Assembly (NCBI GenBank): GCA_934254835.1
Contig: CAKQMI010000011.1
Location: forward strand, 1 to 40,979
Source: an uncultured Clostridia bacterium
Lineage (GTDB): Bacteria > Bacillota > Clostridia > Christensenellales > CAG-917
Direction: 5' to 3'
DNA: 40,979 nucleotides
Below, piece by piece: positions 1 through 8,628 of the stretch. The translations under genes and the position numbers were made by a program. A model generated the notes under the pieces. It saw only the letters and a list, made by a program, of their open reading frames with translations, made no database searches and was not told where the DNA came from. Numbering within the stretch: position 1 is the first letter of the stretch; the number at the start of each line of letters is the position of its first letter.

Positions 1-74
1 TTCGAACCCTTGCGCCAGTTTCCTGACGACCGCATTTCGAGTGCGGCTCGTTATGACCTCTTCGATATCTCTCC
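1..74 (-). tRNA. tRNA-Ser(CGA), 3' end beyond the window
   Basis: Read on the minus strand, the gene begins with the acceptor strand GGAGAGA (68-74). A D-arm with AGGTCATAACGA follows, then an anticodon stem CCGCA/TGCGG around the loop CTCGAAA, which gives anticodon CGA for UCG serine codons. A long variable arm (CGTCAG/CTGGCG around AAA) marks a class II tRNA, and the T-arm starts with GGGTTCGAA at the window edge. The 3' acceptor strand is outside the window. A promoter lies just upstream, so it can be transcribed apart from the dap genes. Confidence 0.9.
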
Positions 75-107
75 AAATTAAAAGTCGGGGAAATACCCAA
101 CGTGTGT

Positions 108-136
108 AATATACAACATTTCGAGGGATTTGGCAA
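108..136 (-). promoter_or_regulatory. Sigma-A promoter of tRNA-Ser
   Basis: On the minus strand TTGCCA (131-136) and TATATT (108-113) are separated by 17 bases. The tRNA 5' end lies about 34 bases downstream of the -10 box. This is a good vegetative promoter between dapB and the tRNA. Confidence 0.65.
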
Positions 137-221
137 CCTATTTGCGATATTTTCGGAAAAATCTTGAAAAGAAATGAAAAATTTGGTTGGAGTATAGTAA
201 AGTGAGAAAAGAGCGGAAGAG

Positions 222-925
222 TTAAAGGTCGGAGGTGGAAAAGAGACCGGCTGGTTTGGTTTGGAGGAAGCGGAGGGCGCGGGAGCACCCACGGCATAGA
301 CGTCCTTGCAATAGGCTTCGTGAGTGATTGTGACGGTCTCGAAGTTGCCAAAAAACGCGACTTCGTGTTTGCCGACCGCCGTGCCTGCTCGGACGGAATT
401 AACGGGCACATTGCGGTTTTTGCCGTCTTTGGACGAGGACTCAATGACGGACGAAAGCATTTTGGCGGTGCCCGACGGAGCGTCGAGTTTTTTCTTGTGG
501 TGGGTTTCCGTCACGACGACGTCGAAGTCCGAAAGTAACTCTGAGGCGAGCCTTACAAGCGACGTTAAAACCGACATTCCGACGCTCAAATTTTCGGACT
601 TGAACACCGCGATTTTTCGGGACGCCGATATGATTTTTTGGAGTTGCGCTTCGCTGTGACCGGTGGTTGCGATAAGAAGTCGAGTATTGTTTTTCAAGCA
701 AAAATCGAGAATATCTTCAAGAGCGGACGGCGTTGAAAAATCGACGACAACGTCCGCTTTTTCGGTTATTAAATCAAAACTTTTGTAAAGCGGAAAAGAT
801 GAAAAATCGTTGCGACAAATTAAGTCTACACCCGCAACTATTTTGACGTCTTTTTCTTCATTCACGACCTTTTGAAATGCTTCGCCGAGCCTACCGCACG
901 CCCCGCATAATATGACATTTATCAT
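222..925 (-). CDS. dapB: 4-hydroxy-tetrahydrodipicolinate reductase DapB, with a one-base frameshift near the 3' end
   Basis: DapB reduces the product of DapA with NAD(P)H in the cytoplasmic lysine/diaminopimelate pathway. Translation from the ATG at 925 starts MINVILCGACGRLGEAF, a nucleotide-binding GxxGxxG motif. It carries the family signature ETHHKKKLDAPSGTAK, with the catalytic His pair and substrate-binding Lys, and then ITHEAYCKDVYAVG. After that the frame changes: the expected C-terminus, ALRFLQTKPAGLFSTSDL followed by TAA at 222-224, is in another frame. Restoring one base at the G-run complementary to CCC 288-290 (GGG from GGGG) gives about 234 residues, normal for DapB. The start is 3 bases after the dapA stop, so the two are cotranscribed. 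The break may be a sequencing or assembly indel or a real mutation; unrepaired, the reading frame runs on toward the tRNA. Confidence 0.85.
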
Positions 926-928
926 AGT

Positions 929-1801
929 TTATTGTAAAAAATCGTCAAGTAAAGTGTCTAATTTGTCGGAATTGACTTTTGACATAGGAGTAAGCGGAAG
1001 GCGCAAAACATTGTTGCAAAAGCCGAATTTGTGAAGCGCGTACTTGATGGGAATGGGGTTGACTTCCGAGAATAAACCGTGAATCAGCGGGTTGAGTTTT
1101 TGTTGCATTTTCGACGCTGTTTCGTAGTCACCGTCAAGCGCGAATTTTGTCATATCCGACACGAATTTCGGGAACAGATTCGAAACAACCGAGATAACGC
1201 CGTACGCGCCCATACACATTGCGGGGACGGCAAGTCCGTCGTCGCCCGAATACACGGTGGCGCCCATAGAAAGTCTTATTGTTTCGGCAATTTGCGAAAG
1301 GTTTCCCGACGCTTCTTTTATGCCGACGACGTTTTTTATTTTTGCGATTTTTCGGAAAGTTTCGGGCAGGATATTGACGCCTGTACGAGCGGGCACGTTG
1401 TAAACGATAATCGGCGTATCGACCGAATTTGCGATTTCCGAGTAGTGCGTGACAAGCCCGTCCTGCGTGCATTTGTTGTAAAACGGCGTGACGACGAGGA
1501 GGGCATCCGCGCCGAGGGAAGAAAAGATTTTGGCGAAGCGCACGGCTGATTTGGTGTCGTTGGAGCCACTGCCGACGATGACGGGAACGCGCCCCGTCGT
1601 GGCTTTTATCGAAAACTCTGCGACGGCGATTTTTTCGTCCTCGGACATAGTTGTCGCTTCGCCCGTGGTGCCGAGTATAACAAGAGCGCCCACGTCGTTT
1701 TCAAGCTGAAAATCGATAAGGCGCCCGAGAGAATCGTAATCGACGCCCGAATCGGAAAACGGGGTAACAAGCGCGGTTGCGCAACCTTTGAAAATTGACA
1801 T
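929..1801 (-). CDS. dapA: 4-hydroxy-tetrahydrodipicolinate synthase DapA
   Basis: DapA condenses pyruvate with aspartate semialdehyde, the first step committed to lysine and meso-diaminopimelate for peptidoglycan. The 290-residue TIM barrel has the usual family length. Visible residues are the GTTGEA loop (44-49) with the catalytic Thr, Tyr134 in YNVPARTG with Arg139 for carboxylate binding, and the Schiff-base Lys162 in GIKEASG. It lies 59 bases after asd and 3 bases before dapB on the same strand, so enzyme order follows pathway order: Asd makes its substrate and DapB takes its product. Confidence 0.97.
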   Translation of the reverse strand: MSIFKGCATALVTPFSDSGVDYDSLGRLIDFQLENDVGALVILGTTGEATTMSEDEKIAVAEFSIKATTGRVPVIVGSGSNDTKSAVRFAKIFSSLGADALLVVTPFYNKCTQDGLVTHYSEIANSVDTPIIVYNVPARTGVNILPETFRKIAKIKNVVGIKEASGNLSQIAETIRLSMGATVYSGDDGLAVPAMCMGAYGVISVVSNLFPKFVSDMTKFALDGDYETASKMQQKLNPLIHGLFSEVNPIPIKYALHKFGFCNNVLRLPLTPMSKVNSDKLDTLLDDFLQ

Positions 1802-1860
1802 TTTCGCCTCTAATTAGGTTATTACCGATTCGGGTTATTTAACTTTTGTAAAATCGTGAA

Positions 1861-2862
1861 TTAAACGAGATTTTCCTTTATAAGCAATTCGGCAATCTGA
1901 ATCGTGTTGGTGGCCGCGCCTTTTCTTATGTTATCGGCGACGCACCAGATATTGACACCGCTTTCGACGCTTTCATCGATGCGAATGCGACCGACGTAAA
2001 CGGGATCGGTGTTTTCGATATCGACGGGCATGGGGTACTTGCAGTTTTTGATGTCGTCGATGACGACGATTCCCGGGGCGTTTTCAAGGCACTCGAACAC
2101 GCCGTTAAGGTCGCAAGGTTTCTCAAACTCGATGTTTATGCTTTCGGAATGGCCGTGGAACACGGGAACGCGCACGGTCGTTGCGGTGACGCGCATATCG
2201 GGAGCGTGCAAGATTTTCCTGGTTTCGTCCACCATTTTCATTTCTTCTTTGGTGTAGTGGTTGTCGCAAAAGACGTCGATTTGCGGGAGGCAGTTGGCGA
2301 AGATTTGGTGGTTGAACTTTTTGGGCGGGACGCCGTTGATGCCGTCTTTGAGGTCGTTGAAGCCCTGAACGCCCGCGCCGGACACTGCCTGATAGGTGCT
2401 GTAAATCACCCTTTTAATAGTATATTTATCGTGGAGGGGTTTTAATGCCACCATAGCCTGAATGGTACTGCAATTGGGGTTGGCGATGATGCCCTTATTC
2501 CATCTGACGTCCTCGGGATTGACCTCGGGAACGACGAGGGGGACGTTTTTGTCCATACGCCAGCAACTGCTGTTGTCCACGACGATTGCGCCGTGCTCGG
2601 CAAAAACGGGAGCGAACTCACGCGAGACGCTCGCACCTGCCGAAAACAAGGCGATATCGATTTTTTTGTCCAAAACGTTTTCTTTGGTCAGTTCGATGAC
2701 GGTGTGGGGTTTGCCCATAAAGTCGATGACCTTGCCCGCGCTTTTCGCACTTGCAAAGAGGTAATAGTTTTCGACGGGGAGGTTTCTTTCGATCAAAACT
2801 TCCAAAAACTTATTGCCGACCATACCCGTTGCGCCGACAACCGCCACATTAAATTTTTTCAT
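1861..2862 (-). CDS. asd: Aspartate-semialdehyde dehydrogenase
   Basis: It reduces aspartyl phosphate to aspartate semialdehyde with NADPH, the branch point of lysine/DAP and threonine/methionine synthesis. The 333-residue protein opens with the Rossmann motif GATGMVG (10-16). It has catalytic Cys131 in NPNCST, and Arg231 and the catalytic His in RVPVFHGHSE. The ATG is preceded by GGAGG at 7-8 bases. It is the first gene of the asd-dapA-dapB operon. Homoserine dehydrogenase, which uses the same substrate, is at 16.3 kb. No aspartokinase gene is in the window. Confidence 0.97.
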   Translation of the reverse strand: MKKFNVAVVGATGMVGNKFLEVLIERNLPVENYYLFASAKSAGKVIDFMGKPHTVIELTKENVLDKKIDIALFSAGASVSREFAPVFAEHGAIVVDNSSCWRMDKNVPLVVPEVNPEDVRWNKGIIANPNCSTIQAMVALKPLHDKYTIKRVIYSTYQAVSGAGVQGFNDLKDGINGVPPKKFNHQIFANCLPQIDVFCDNHYTKEEMKMVDETRKILHAPDMRVTATTVRVPVFHGHSESINIEFEKPCDLNGVFECLENAPGIVVIDDIKNCKYPMPVDIENTDPVYVGRIRIDESVESGVNIWCVADNIRKGAATNTIQIAELLIKENLV

Positions 2863-2912
2863 ATTTATGCCTCCGATATGTAAAAGGTCTTATCACTCTT
2901 TAATAGTTTAAT

Positions 2913-2941
2913 ATGATAACACGCGAAAGAGCCTTTGTCAA
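2913..2941 (-). promoter_or_regulatory. Promoter of asd-dapA-dapB
   Basis: On the minus strand a consensus TTGACA (2936-2941) is followed after exactly 17 bases by TATCAT (2913-2918). The resulting leader is only about 45 bases, too short for a lysine riboswitch. Confidence 0.8.
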
Positions 2942-3012
2942 TTATTGTCTTATATATACTATTATTTTACGTCAAATCGTGCCAAAAGGCGACAAAACTC
3001 CGCGTGAATTTC

Positions 3013-3041
3013 TTGATATATTTCTATTTATAGTGTAAAAT
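3013..3041 (+). promoter_or_regulatory. Promoter of the 3.07-8.6 kb operon
   Basis: TTGATA (3013-3018) and TAAAAT (3036-3041) lie 17 bases apart, ahead of the ATG at 3070. It faces away from the asd promoter, so the two operons share about 200 bases of regulatory DNA. Confidence 0.7.
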
Positions 3042-3069
3042 ATAGAAACAACAATTGTCGGAGCAAATA

Positions 3070-4200
3070 ATGAACAAAAAGAACAAGAAAAACGAAAAGG
3101 AAGAATTAAGTCCCTTGTATAAAAAACTTTCGCTCGGCCCCGAAATCCGCGCGGAAGAACCGAAGGGCGTATATCCGCAAGGTCGTGCAAAGCAAGTCTT
3201 TGCGGTTTTCGGAGCGGAGATGAACTCGCTCATGCGCGTCAACGCCTGGTTTTTGATTTTTGCGTTGCCACTGTTTTTTGTGCTGTACTGGTGCAGTAAC
3301 TACTTTGTTACTCAGGCGGTGTCGAGGTTCAACTTTATGGGCAACATCGGTATGGCGTACCCGGGCGGGGCGGACACTTTGCAACAGGCGCAGGTGGCTG
3401 TCTATAACGCGTGGCAGTACGTTTTTTATCTGTTTATCCCCGCATTCACGCTGACTTTTATCGGTATGGCGGGCGCGTTCAACTGTCTGAAAGCCTTTAT
3501 GTGGGGCGAAAAAGTCGAAAAAGTGACAAAGACTTTCTTCAAAGGCGTGAAGAAATTTTGGTGGAGATACCTTATCGTCGCGATTATCGACGCGCTTTTG
3601 ATATTCGCGCTCGGCAGTGCGTTTATTTACTTTTTGAAACTCAAAGCGCTTAGCGCTCTCACCGCAGGACACTGGGTGATGATTGTCGTGGTGTGCATTG
3701 CGGAATTTTTGGTGCTTTACCTGAATATGCAACTTCTGCCGATGATAGCAGAGGTCGATTTGCCGTTTATGAAACAAGTCAAAGACTCGATACTGTTCAG
3801 CGTAAAACTTGCGCCGATCGGTCTCCCGCTGTTTTTGGTATGTCTTGCGCCTTTCGCGCTGTTCTTTGTAAAAAGCAGTTTCTTCACGGTGATTTGGCTT
3901 GTCGTGATGGTTATGTTCGGGCTGACCTTGTACGGGCTGGTGTTCACGGCGTTTTCGCAGTGGGCGCTTGACAACGTTTTGACTCCGCTTTATATGATGA
4001 CGCAACAAAAACCGTCGTCGAAGAAGGAGAAAAAGGCGAAACAACAAAACGCGATTTCGGATAAAAACACGGCGGAAAACGAAAAATCCGCGTCCGAAAA
4101 CCCCGAAATAAGCGACAATTCAAATATCAACAACAATAAAAATACCAACAACGCAAACCCCAAACAAAACGTCAAAAAGAAAAAAGGCGGAAAGAAATAA
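3070..4200 (+). CDS. Polytopic membrane protein with charged tails (DUF624/YesL-like?)
   Basis: A 376-residue integral membrane protein of unknown role. The ATG at 3070 is chosen over a TTG at 3055 because GGAG lies 7-8 bases ahead of it. The N-terminus is very basic (about 45 residues). Hydrophobic segments follow, roughly at NAWFLIFALPLFFVLYW, YVFYLFIPAFTLTFIGMAG, YLIVAIIDALLIFALGSAF, HWVMIVVVCIAEFLVLYL and LAPIGLPLFLVCLAPFALFF with the next one, so five or six helices. The C-terminal 70 residues are a Lys/Asn/Glu-rich disordered tail ending KKKKGGKK. The helix layout and the FFKGVKKFWWRYLI loop recall DUF624/YesL proteins, but I cannot confirm it. It opens an operon whose next start follows the stop directly. 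Confidence 0.75.
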   Translation: MNKKNKKNEKEELSPLYKKLSLGPEIRAEEPKGVYPQGRAKQVFAVFGAEMNSLMRVNAWFLIFALPLFFVLYWCSNYFVTQAVSRFNFMGNIGMAYPGGADTLQQAQVAVYNAWQYVFYLFIPAFTLTFIGMAGAFNCLKAFMWGEKVEKVTKTFFKGVKKFWWRYLIVAIIDALLIFALGSAFIYFLKLKALSALTAGHWVMIVVVCIAEFLVLYLNMQLLPMIAEVDLPFMKQVKDSILFSVKLAPIGLPLFLVCLAPFALFFVKSSFFTVIWLVVMVMFGLTLYGLVFTAFSQWALDNVLTPLYMMTQQKPSSKKEKKAKQQNAISDKNTAENEKSASENPEISDNSNINNNKNTNNANPKQNVKKKKGGKK

Positions 4201-4914
4201 TTGTACGAGATACTGGCAAAGTATTATGACGATTTGATGCATGACTTTGACTACGACGCCTACGAAAAGTTTATCGTTGAAAACTTGCAAAGCGTCGCGG
4301 GTGGCTTCGGCTACGATTTGGCGTCGGGGAGCGGGGAGATCGCGCTCCGCTTAAAGCGCGACGGATTTAAGGTGGTCGGCGGTGACGTGTCGGCGGAAAT
4401 GCTGGAAAAAGCAACCGAAAAAGCAAAAAAAGAAAGGTTGGACGTACCGTTTATCTTTGCGGATTTGAATAATTTGCACCTCGAAAAAAAGTGCGATTTC
4501 GTCACTGCGATTTGCGACGGGTTCAACTACGTCAAGCCGAAAAACGTCGGCGCAACATTCTTAAAGATTTACGACGCGATGAACGACGGCGGTGTTTTTA
4601 TTTTTGACGTCAGTTCCCGCCACAAACTTGAAAACGTCCTTGGGAACAACCTCTTTTTCGAGGACGACGAAAACCTCACATACCTTTGGCAAAATACCAA
4701 AAAGGGCGATAAGGTCAATATGGAGCTGACCTTTTTTGTGCGCGAGGGCGAGATTTATCGTCGCTTTGACGAGTGCGAGGCGCAATATATCCACAAAACG
4801 GAAAGCATTTGCGACGCGCTGTCAAGCGTCGGCTTTTCGTACCGACTTTTTGGCGAGAAATTCAGAAAATTCACGGAGCACGACAATCGGCTTATCGTTG
4901 TCGCGAAAAAATAA
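4201..4914 (+). CDS. Class I SAM-dependent methyltransferase
   Basis: A 237-residue Rossmann methyltransferase; the substrate is not predictable. I take the TTG at 4201, immediately after the previous TAA, as start. The N-terminus MYEILAKYYDDLMHDFDYDAY matches the usual beginning of this small clostridial/bacillary family, and GGCGGAAAG lies upstream. Motif I is DLASGSGEIALRL (about 40-52), the acidic ribose-binding residue is in VVGGDVSAEML, motif II is FIFADLNN and the post-motif is FIFDVSS. It overlaps the hslO start by one base (TAATG), implying coupled translation. Confidence 0.88.
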   Translation: MYEILAKYYDDLMHDFDYDAYEKFIVENLQSVAGGFGYDLASGSGEIALRLKRDGFKVVGGDVSAEMLEKATEKAKKERLDVPFIFADLNNLHLEKKCDFVTAICDGFNYVKPKNVGATFLKIYDAMNDGGVFIFDVSSRHKLENVLGNNLFFEDDENLTYLWQNTKKGDKVNMELTFFVREGEIYRRFDECEAQYIHKTESICDALSSVGFSYRLFGEKFRKFTEHDNRLIVVAKK

Positions 4915-5783
4915 TGGACGTTATAAAAAGATTTATGCTGTTCGACAAGACCATTTTGGTGAGCGTGATTTCCGCGCACGATCTTGTCGATAAGGCGATA
5001 AAACTGCATACACTCTCGCGGACGGCGTCGGCGGGGCTCGGAAGGTCGCTGATTGTCGGCGCGTATATGAGTACCGAACTGAAAGACACCGACCAAAAAT
5101 TGTCGATAACGATAAACGGCGGTGGTCCGCTTGGGAAAATCGTGGTGCTCGGCGACTACGGCGCAAAGGTCAGAGGCTACGTCGAAAACCCCGAGGTCGA
5201 ACTTCCTTTGAACACTCTCGGGAAACTTGACGTGGGCGGTGGCGTCGGACACGACGGCTACATCAGCGTCGTGAAAGACCTTGGACTGAAAGAGCCGTAT
5301 TCGGGAAGGTGTCATATCATCGACGGCGAGATTGCCAACGACTTTGCTTATTATTTCACGGTGTCCGAACAACAGCCGTCGGCGGTTGCGCTGGGCGTGC
5401 TTGCGGGGGACAATCAATGCGTGTCGGCGGGCGGAATTTTCGTGACAGCACTCCCCGGAGCGGACGACAACACCATCACCGTGATGGAAGATATAATGAC
5501 GAATTTCACCCGCGTCAGCGACCTTTTCAAGGAAATGACGCCAGAAGAAATCATCGAAAAATACTTTTCTCATCTGGACGTCTTCAGCCTTCCCGACATT
5601 TTTCCGAAGTACGAATGCAACTGTTCGGTTGAAAGGCTCGAGCGTGTAGTCGTGTCCTTAGGGCGCGACGAGGCATACGATATTTTGCGTGAAAACGGAA
5701 AAATCGAACTTACTTGTCAATTCTGCAATAAAAAGTATGAATTTTCAAAACAAGATGTTAACAGGTTGTTTTCAGAGGCATAA
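4914..5783 (+). CDS. hslO: Redox-regulated chaperone Hsp33
   Basis: Hsp33 is a cytoplasmic holdase activated by oxidation, protecting unfolded proteins during oxidative stress. The 289-residue length is standard. The C-terminal zinc switch is complete: Cys235 and Cys237 (CNC) and Cys268 and Cys271 (CQFC), giving the CxC-X30-CxxC pattern. The glycine-rich core motifs NGGGPLGKIVVLGDYG and VGGGVGHDGYISVVKDLG are conserved. The ATG at 4914 overlaps the methyltransferase stop; an upstream in-frame extension is ignored because it runs through that gene. Confidence 0.96.
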   Translation: MDVIKRFMLFDKTILVSVISAHDLVDKAIKLHTLSRTASAGLGRSLIVGAYMSTELKDTDQKLSITINGGGPLGKIVVLGDYGAKVRGYVENPEVELPLNTLGKLDVGGGVGHDGYISVVKDLGLKEPYSGRCHIIDGEIANDFAYYFTVSEQQPSAVALGVLAGDNQCVSAGGIFVTALPGADDNTITVMEDIMTNFTRVSDLFKEMTPEEIIEKYFSHLDVFSLPDIFPKYECNCSVERLERVVVSLGRDEAYDILRENGKIELTCQFCNKKYEFSKQDVNRLFSEA

Positions 5784-5800
5784 ACTGCCGATATTGCAAT

Positions 5801-7726
5801 ATGGCGAAAGTTATTAAGTTTGACGACACAATTGAATATAAGCTGAAACGCGCAAATGAATTATACGCCGACGAGTCTTTCGCCGACGCGCTTACCTTAT
5901 TGTTCGAGGTCGTCGAGCGCGACGAAAAAAATCAAGACGCACTGTTGCTTATCGGTCGTGTTTACGCCGATATGAACGCTTTTTCAGAAAGCAACCTTTA
6001 CTATATGAGGGCGTATGCAAAGACGAAATCGAAGGACGCAATAAGAGGCATTGTTTCGAATGCGCTTGTGTGCGGAAAATTCCGTCTTGCAAAGTATTAT
6101 AAGGAAACCTACGACGTCGAATACAACCTTGCCGAATTTCTGACCTTCCAAAACGAGGACGGAGAAACGCTGTTTGCGGACGACGACGATGATGACGAAG
6201 AGACCTCGGAAAGAGGAAGGTTTTTGCGCCTTGTCGTGTCCCGCAAGGAAAAGGGCGGAGAAAATCTGGCGAAAGAAATCGACTATACCAAACTTACCAT
6301 AAGAGATTTGGAAGGGCTTGGCGGGAATATGGAATTTATGAAGTTTTCCGAACTTATGGAAACGCTGATGTCTTTTGATGACGACGACGATTCGTCTGCC
6401 GACAACAAGGGCGAAAAGCGTCGCACCGAAGTCGGGTTCAAACAAGTGTATCCTCGTCCCTCGTCGGACTGCGAAAAAATAATCGCCGACGCTTTCAAGT
6501 TGTTTTCATCGGGAAAACCCGCCGAGTCTTTGGAACTTCTCAAAAACATAAACGAGAAAAACGGAAAATATTATTATATTGCCGAAAAGAATAAAGCAAT
6601 GTGTTATCTTGCGCTCGACCGAGTACAGTCAATGAAAAACTCCGCCGAAATCGCATTGAAAGGGCTTCCTCGCGACTTTGCGTTGAAGTGCTATTACTAC
6701 ATTGCGTTGAAACTTTTGGAAGAAAACGCTTCTGCGGAAAAAGTTTATAAGGAAATTTCCGCCGTACAGCCCAAAAACACCATTGAATATATGGTCAAAC
6801 TCGACGCGTGCAGGCTTGCGCTCGACCACGAAGGCGTGCTCGATGCCGTCGAAAGCATTTTGCCCGACTTTGCTTATCAACCGCAATTTATGATTTTGTT
6901 TGCAAAGGCGAGGTACAACTGCGGATATATCAAACCTGCGCGGGCGGCTTTTTTGGAAATCACGAGAATGTTCCCGGACAACGTCGAGGCTCGTCTTATG
7001 TTGGACAAAATAAACGCGGGCAACGACGGACTTATGGCGTACGGCGACTTTGAACTTATGCTGAAACGGGTGAGCATTTTGTCCGATCTCAAACTGAAAA
7101 TGCAGGACAGTGCCGAACTTCTCAATTACCTTAAATACGACAAAGACGCCTATAAAAATATCGAATTCGTGCTTCTGAACGAAAGCGATCACAATGTTTA
7201 TACGATAATGTCCGCACTTGCGCCGTACACGTCGAAACAGATGTTCGATATGTACGAAAAACTGCTTATTTCGCCGTATGCATCGGCATATCTCAAGAAT
7301 TTGGCACTTGCCGTATATTTGTCTGTCGCAACGCCGAACGAGGTCGCGGTGGCGAACGTCGATGAAAAACTGAAAGTGGTGAAAATGACCGACTACGGCT
7401 GGGAAAAGGGCGTCAACGAGGTCGTAAAAGCCTCGGCATATTTCGCGTTTGCGCAGATTATTTTGCGTGAGCAAAAACCCAAAGCGTCGGTGAACGCGCT
7501 GACCGCACGGCTGAAAAGACTGTCGGCGTTCGGAATGAGCGATTTAAGTTCGAAAGACGTTGTGAAAGAACTGGATTCCGTCGATACCATGCAGGCGATG
7601 AGGGACGCTTTGTTCGATTTGTCGACGCACCGCATAAGGACGACTCCTCCGATGACCGTGCAGGACGAAAAATATATAAGATACGTCGAATTACTGAAAG
7701 AGGTTGACGAAAAATATGAAATTTGA
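5801..7726 (+). CDS. Large TPR-type protein of unknown function
   Basis: A 641-residue, predominantly helical protein. The N-terminal 60 residues (KRANELYADESFADALTLLF, then DALLLIGRVYADM) show TPR-like helix pairs, and similar A/L/Y-spaced pairs recur at about 210-340 and 360-400. Two acidic low-complexity patches, FADDDDDDEE (about 125-135) and SFDDDDDSS (about 190), separate the blocks. No signal peptide or membrane helix is seen, so it should be a cytosolic scaffold. It starts 17 bases after hslO with no clear ribosome site and overlaps the next gene by 11 bases, which points to a joint job with it. I do not recognise an ortholog with a known role. Confidence 0.85.
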   Translation: MAKVIKFDDTIEYKLKRANELYADESFADALTLLFEVVERDEKNQDALLLIGRVYADMNAFSESNLYYMRAYAKTKSKDAIRGIVSNALVCGKFRLAKYYKETYDVEYNLAEFLTFQNEDGETLFADDDDDDEETSERGRFLRLVVSRKEKGGENLAKEIDYTKLTIRDLEGLGGNMEFMKFSELMETLMSFDDDDDSSADNKGEKRRTEVGFKQVYPRPSSDCEKIIADAFKLFSSGKPAESLELLKNINEKNGKYYYIAEKNKAMCYLALDRVQSMKNSAEIALKGLPRDFALKCYYYIALKLLEENASAEKVYKEISAVQPKNTIEYMVKLDACRLALDHEGVLDAVESILPDFAYQPQFMILFAKARYNCGYIKPARAAFLEITRMFPDNVEARLMLDKINAGNDGLMAYGDFELMLKRVSILSDLKLKMQDSAELLNYLKYDKDAYKNIEFVLLNESDHNVYTIMSALAPYTSKQMFDMYEKLLISPYASAYLKNLALAVYLSVATPNEVAVANVDEKLKVVKMTDYGWEKGVNEVVKASAYFAFAQIILREQKPKASVNALTARLKRLSAFGMSDLSSKDVVKELDSVDTMQAMRDALFDLSTHRIRTTPPMTVQDEKYIRYVELLKEVDEKYEI

Positions 7727-8579
7727 AAATCTGGACAAACTTTTTGAACTTTACGTGCAGGACGTCGTAAAGAAAAATAAGGAAAAGTATTCCTCGCACG
7801 AGGCTTTGGAAAACGACCTCGGTATGCTTTTCAATAGGTTTGAAAACGTCAAAGTAAGGACGCTGGACGGCAAAACGCCAAAAGAGTACGCGCGGGAACT
7901 CCGCGAAGACGGCGAGATTTTCGACTACGTTTCAAAGTGCCTTGAAAACAACATCGAAGTCACCGACACGATTTTGGACGAGGTCGTGCGCACAGAGGGC
8001 GCGGTCGAATACCTGAACGGGCTTTTGTACGAAAACAATAAGGACGCAAAACTGTTGGCGTCGCTCCTTCTTAAAGAAATCGGCGGTGACGAAGTCGAGG
8101 ATATTTTCATATCCCTGCTCACAAACGACGAAATGCCCGACGAGGTAAAGACCGTTGCGTTCGAGTACCTTTCGGACGGCGACGACTGCATTCCCGACAA
8201 AATACTGGAAATCATAAACGGCGTGCCCGAAAAAAATCAGGGCATTTTGGTGGAAGTGCTGTCCAACTTCAAGGGGAGAAAGGACGTGTTTTTCTGGCTG
8301 GTCACGATGCTCCAACGCGCCGAGGACGTGCCGACGTACGCAGGACTTCTCGGGCGGTACGGCGACACCTCCGCCATCGACATTCTGAAAAGTTTTGCAC
8401 AAGAAGTCGATATAAATTACGTCGAATTCGTCGAGATAAGAAACGCCGTCGAGGAACTCGGCGGGGAGATGAGCGAGGAAAAAGATTTCTCGGACGATCC
8501 TTATTATAAGTACATAAACCATGTGAATAGCGAAGAAACAGTCGCGGAAAACTCGGAAAACGCCGACGCAAAAAATTAA
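7716..8579 (+). CDS. Acidic, HEAT-like helical protein of unknown function
   Basis: A 287-residue acidic cytosolic protein. I prefer the ATG at 7716 over a TTG at 7704, because GAGG at 7698-7701 abuts the TTG but is 12 bases from the ATG. Residues of about 100-240 form short two-helix units (for example AKLLASLLLKEIGGDEVEDI and PDEVKTVAFEYLSDGDDCI) that look like HEAT/SEC-C-associated repeats. No catalytic motif is evident. It overlaps the TPR protein by 11 bases, ends the operon, and is followed by a 12-bp hairpin. The role is unknown. Confidence 0.8.
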   Translation: MKFENLDKLFELYVQDVVKKNKEKYSSHEALENDLGMLFNRFENVKVRTLDGKTPKEYARELREDGEIFDYVSKCLENNIEVTDTILDEVVRTEGAVEYLNGLLYENNKDAKLLASLLLKEIGGDEVEDIFISLLTNDEMPDEVKTVAFEYLSDGDDCIPDKILEIINGVPEKNQGILVEVLSNFKGRKDVFFWLVTMLQRAEDVPTYAGLLGRYGDTSAIDILKSFAQEVDINYVEFVEIRNAVEELGGEMSEEKDFSDDPYYKYINHVNSEETVAENSENADAKN

Positions 8580-8595
8580 ACGCAAAAATTTTTGT

Positions 8596-8628
8596 ATAAC
8601 CCTATGCAGTCAAGCATAGGGTTATTTT
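8596..8628 (+). terminator. 12-bp hairpin: operon terminator that also holds the next gene's ribosome site
   Basis: ATAACCCTATGC (8596-8607) pairs perfectly with GCATAGGGTTAT (8614-8625) around the loop AGTCAA, followed by TTT. It sits 16 bases after the previous stop, as a terminator should. The 3' arm contains AGGG (8618-8621), the only plausible Shine-Dalgarno for the ATG at 8629. Termination and translation start of the next gene are therefore physically linked. Confidence 0.65.

Noticed and set aside
280..291. Programmed -1 frameshift in dapB
   Set aside because: No X XXY YYZ slippery heptamer or downstream stem is evident, and DapB is not known to be recoded; a one-base indel in a G-run explains it more simply.
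2863..2941. Lysine riboswitch ahead of asd
   Set aside because: The promoter leaves a leader of about 45 bases, far too short for the roughly 170-base aptamer.
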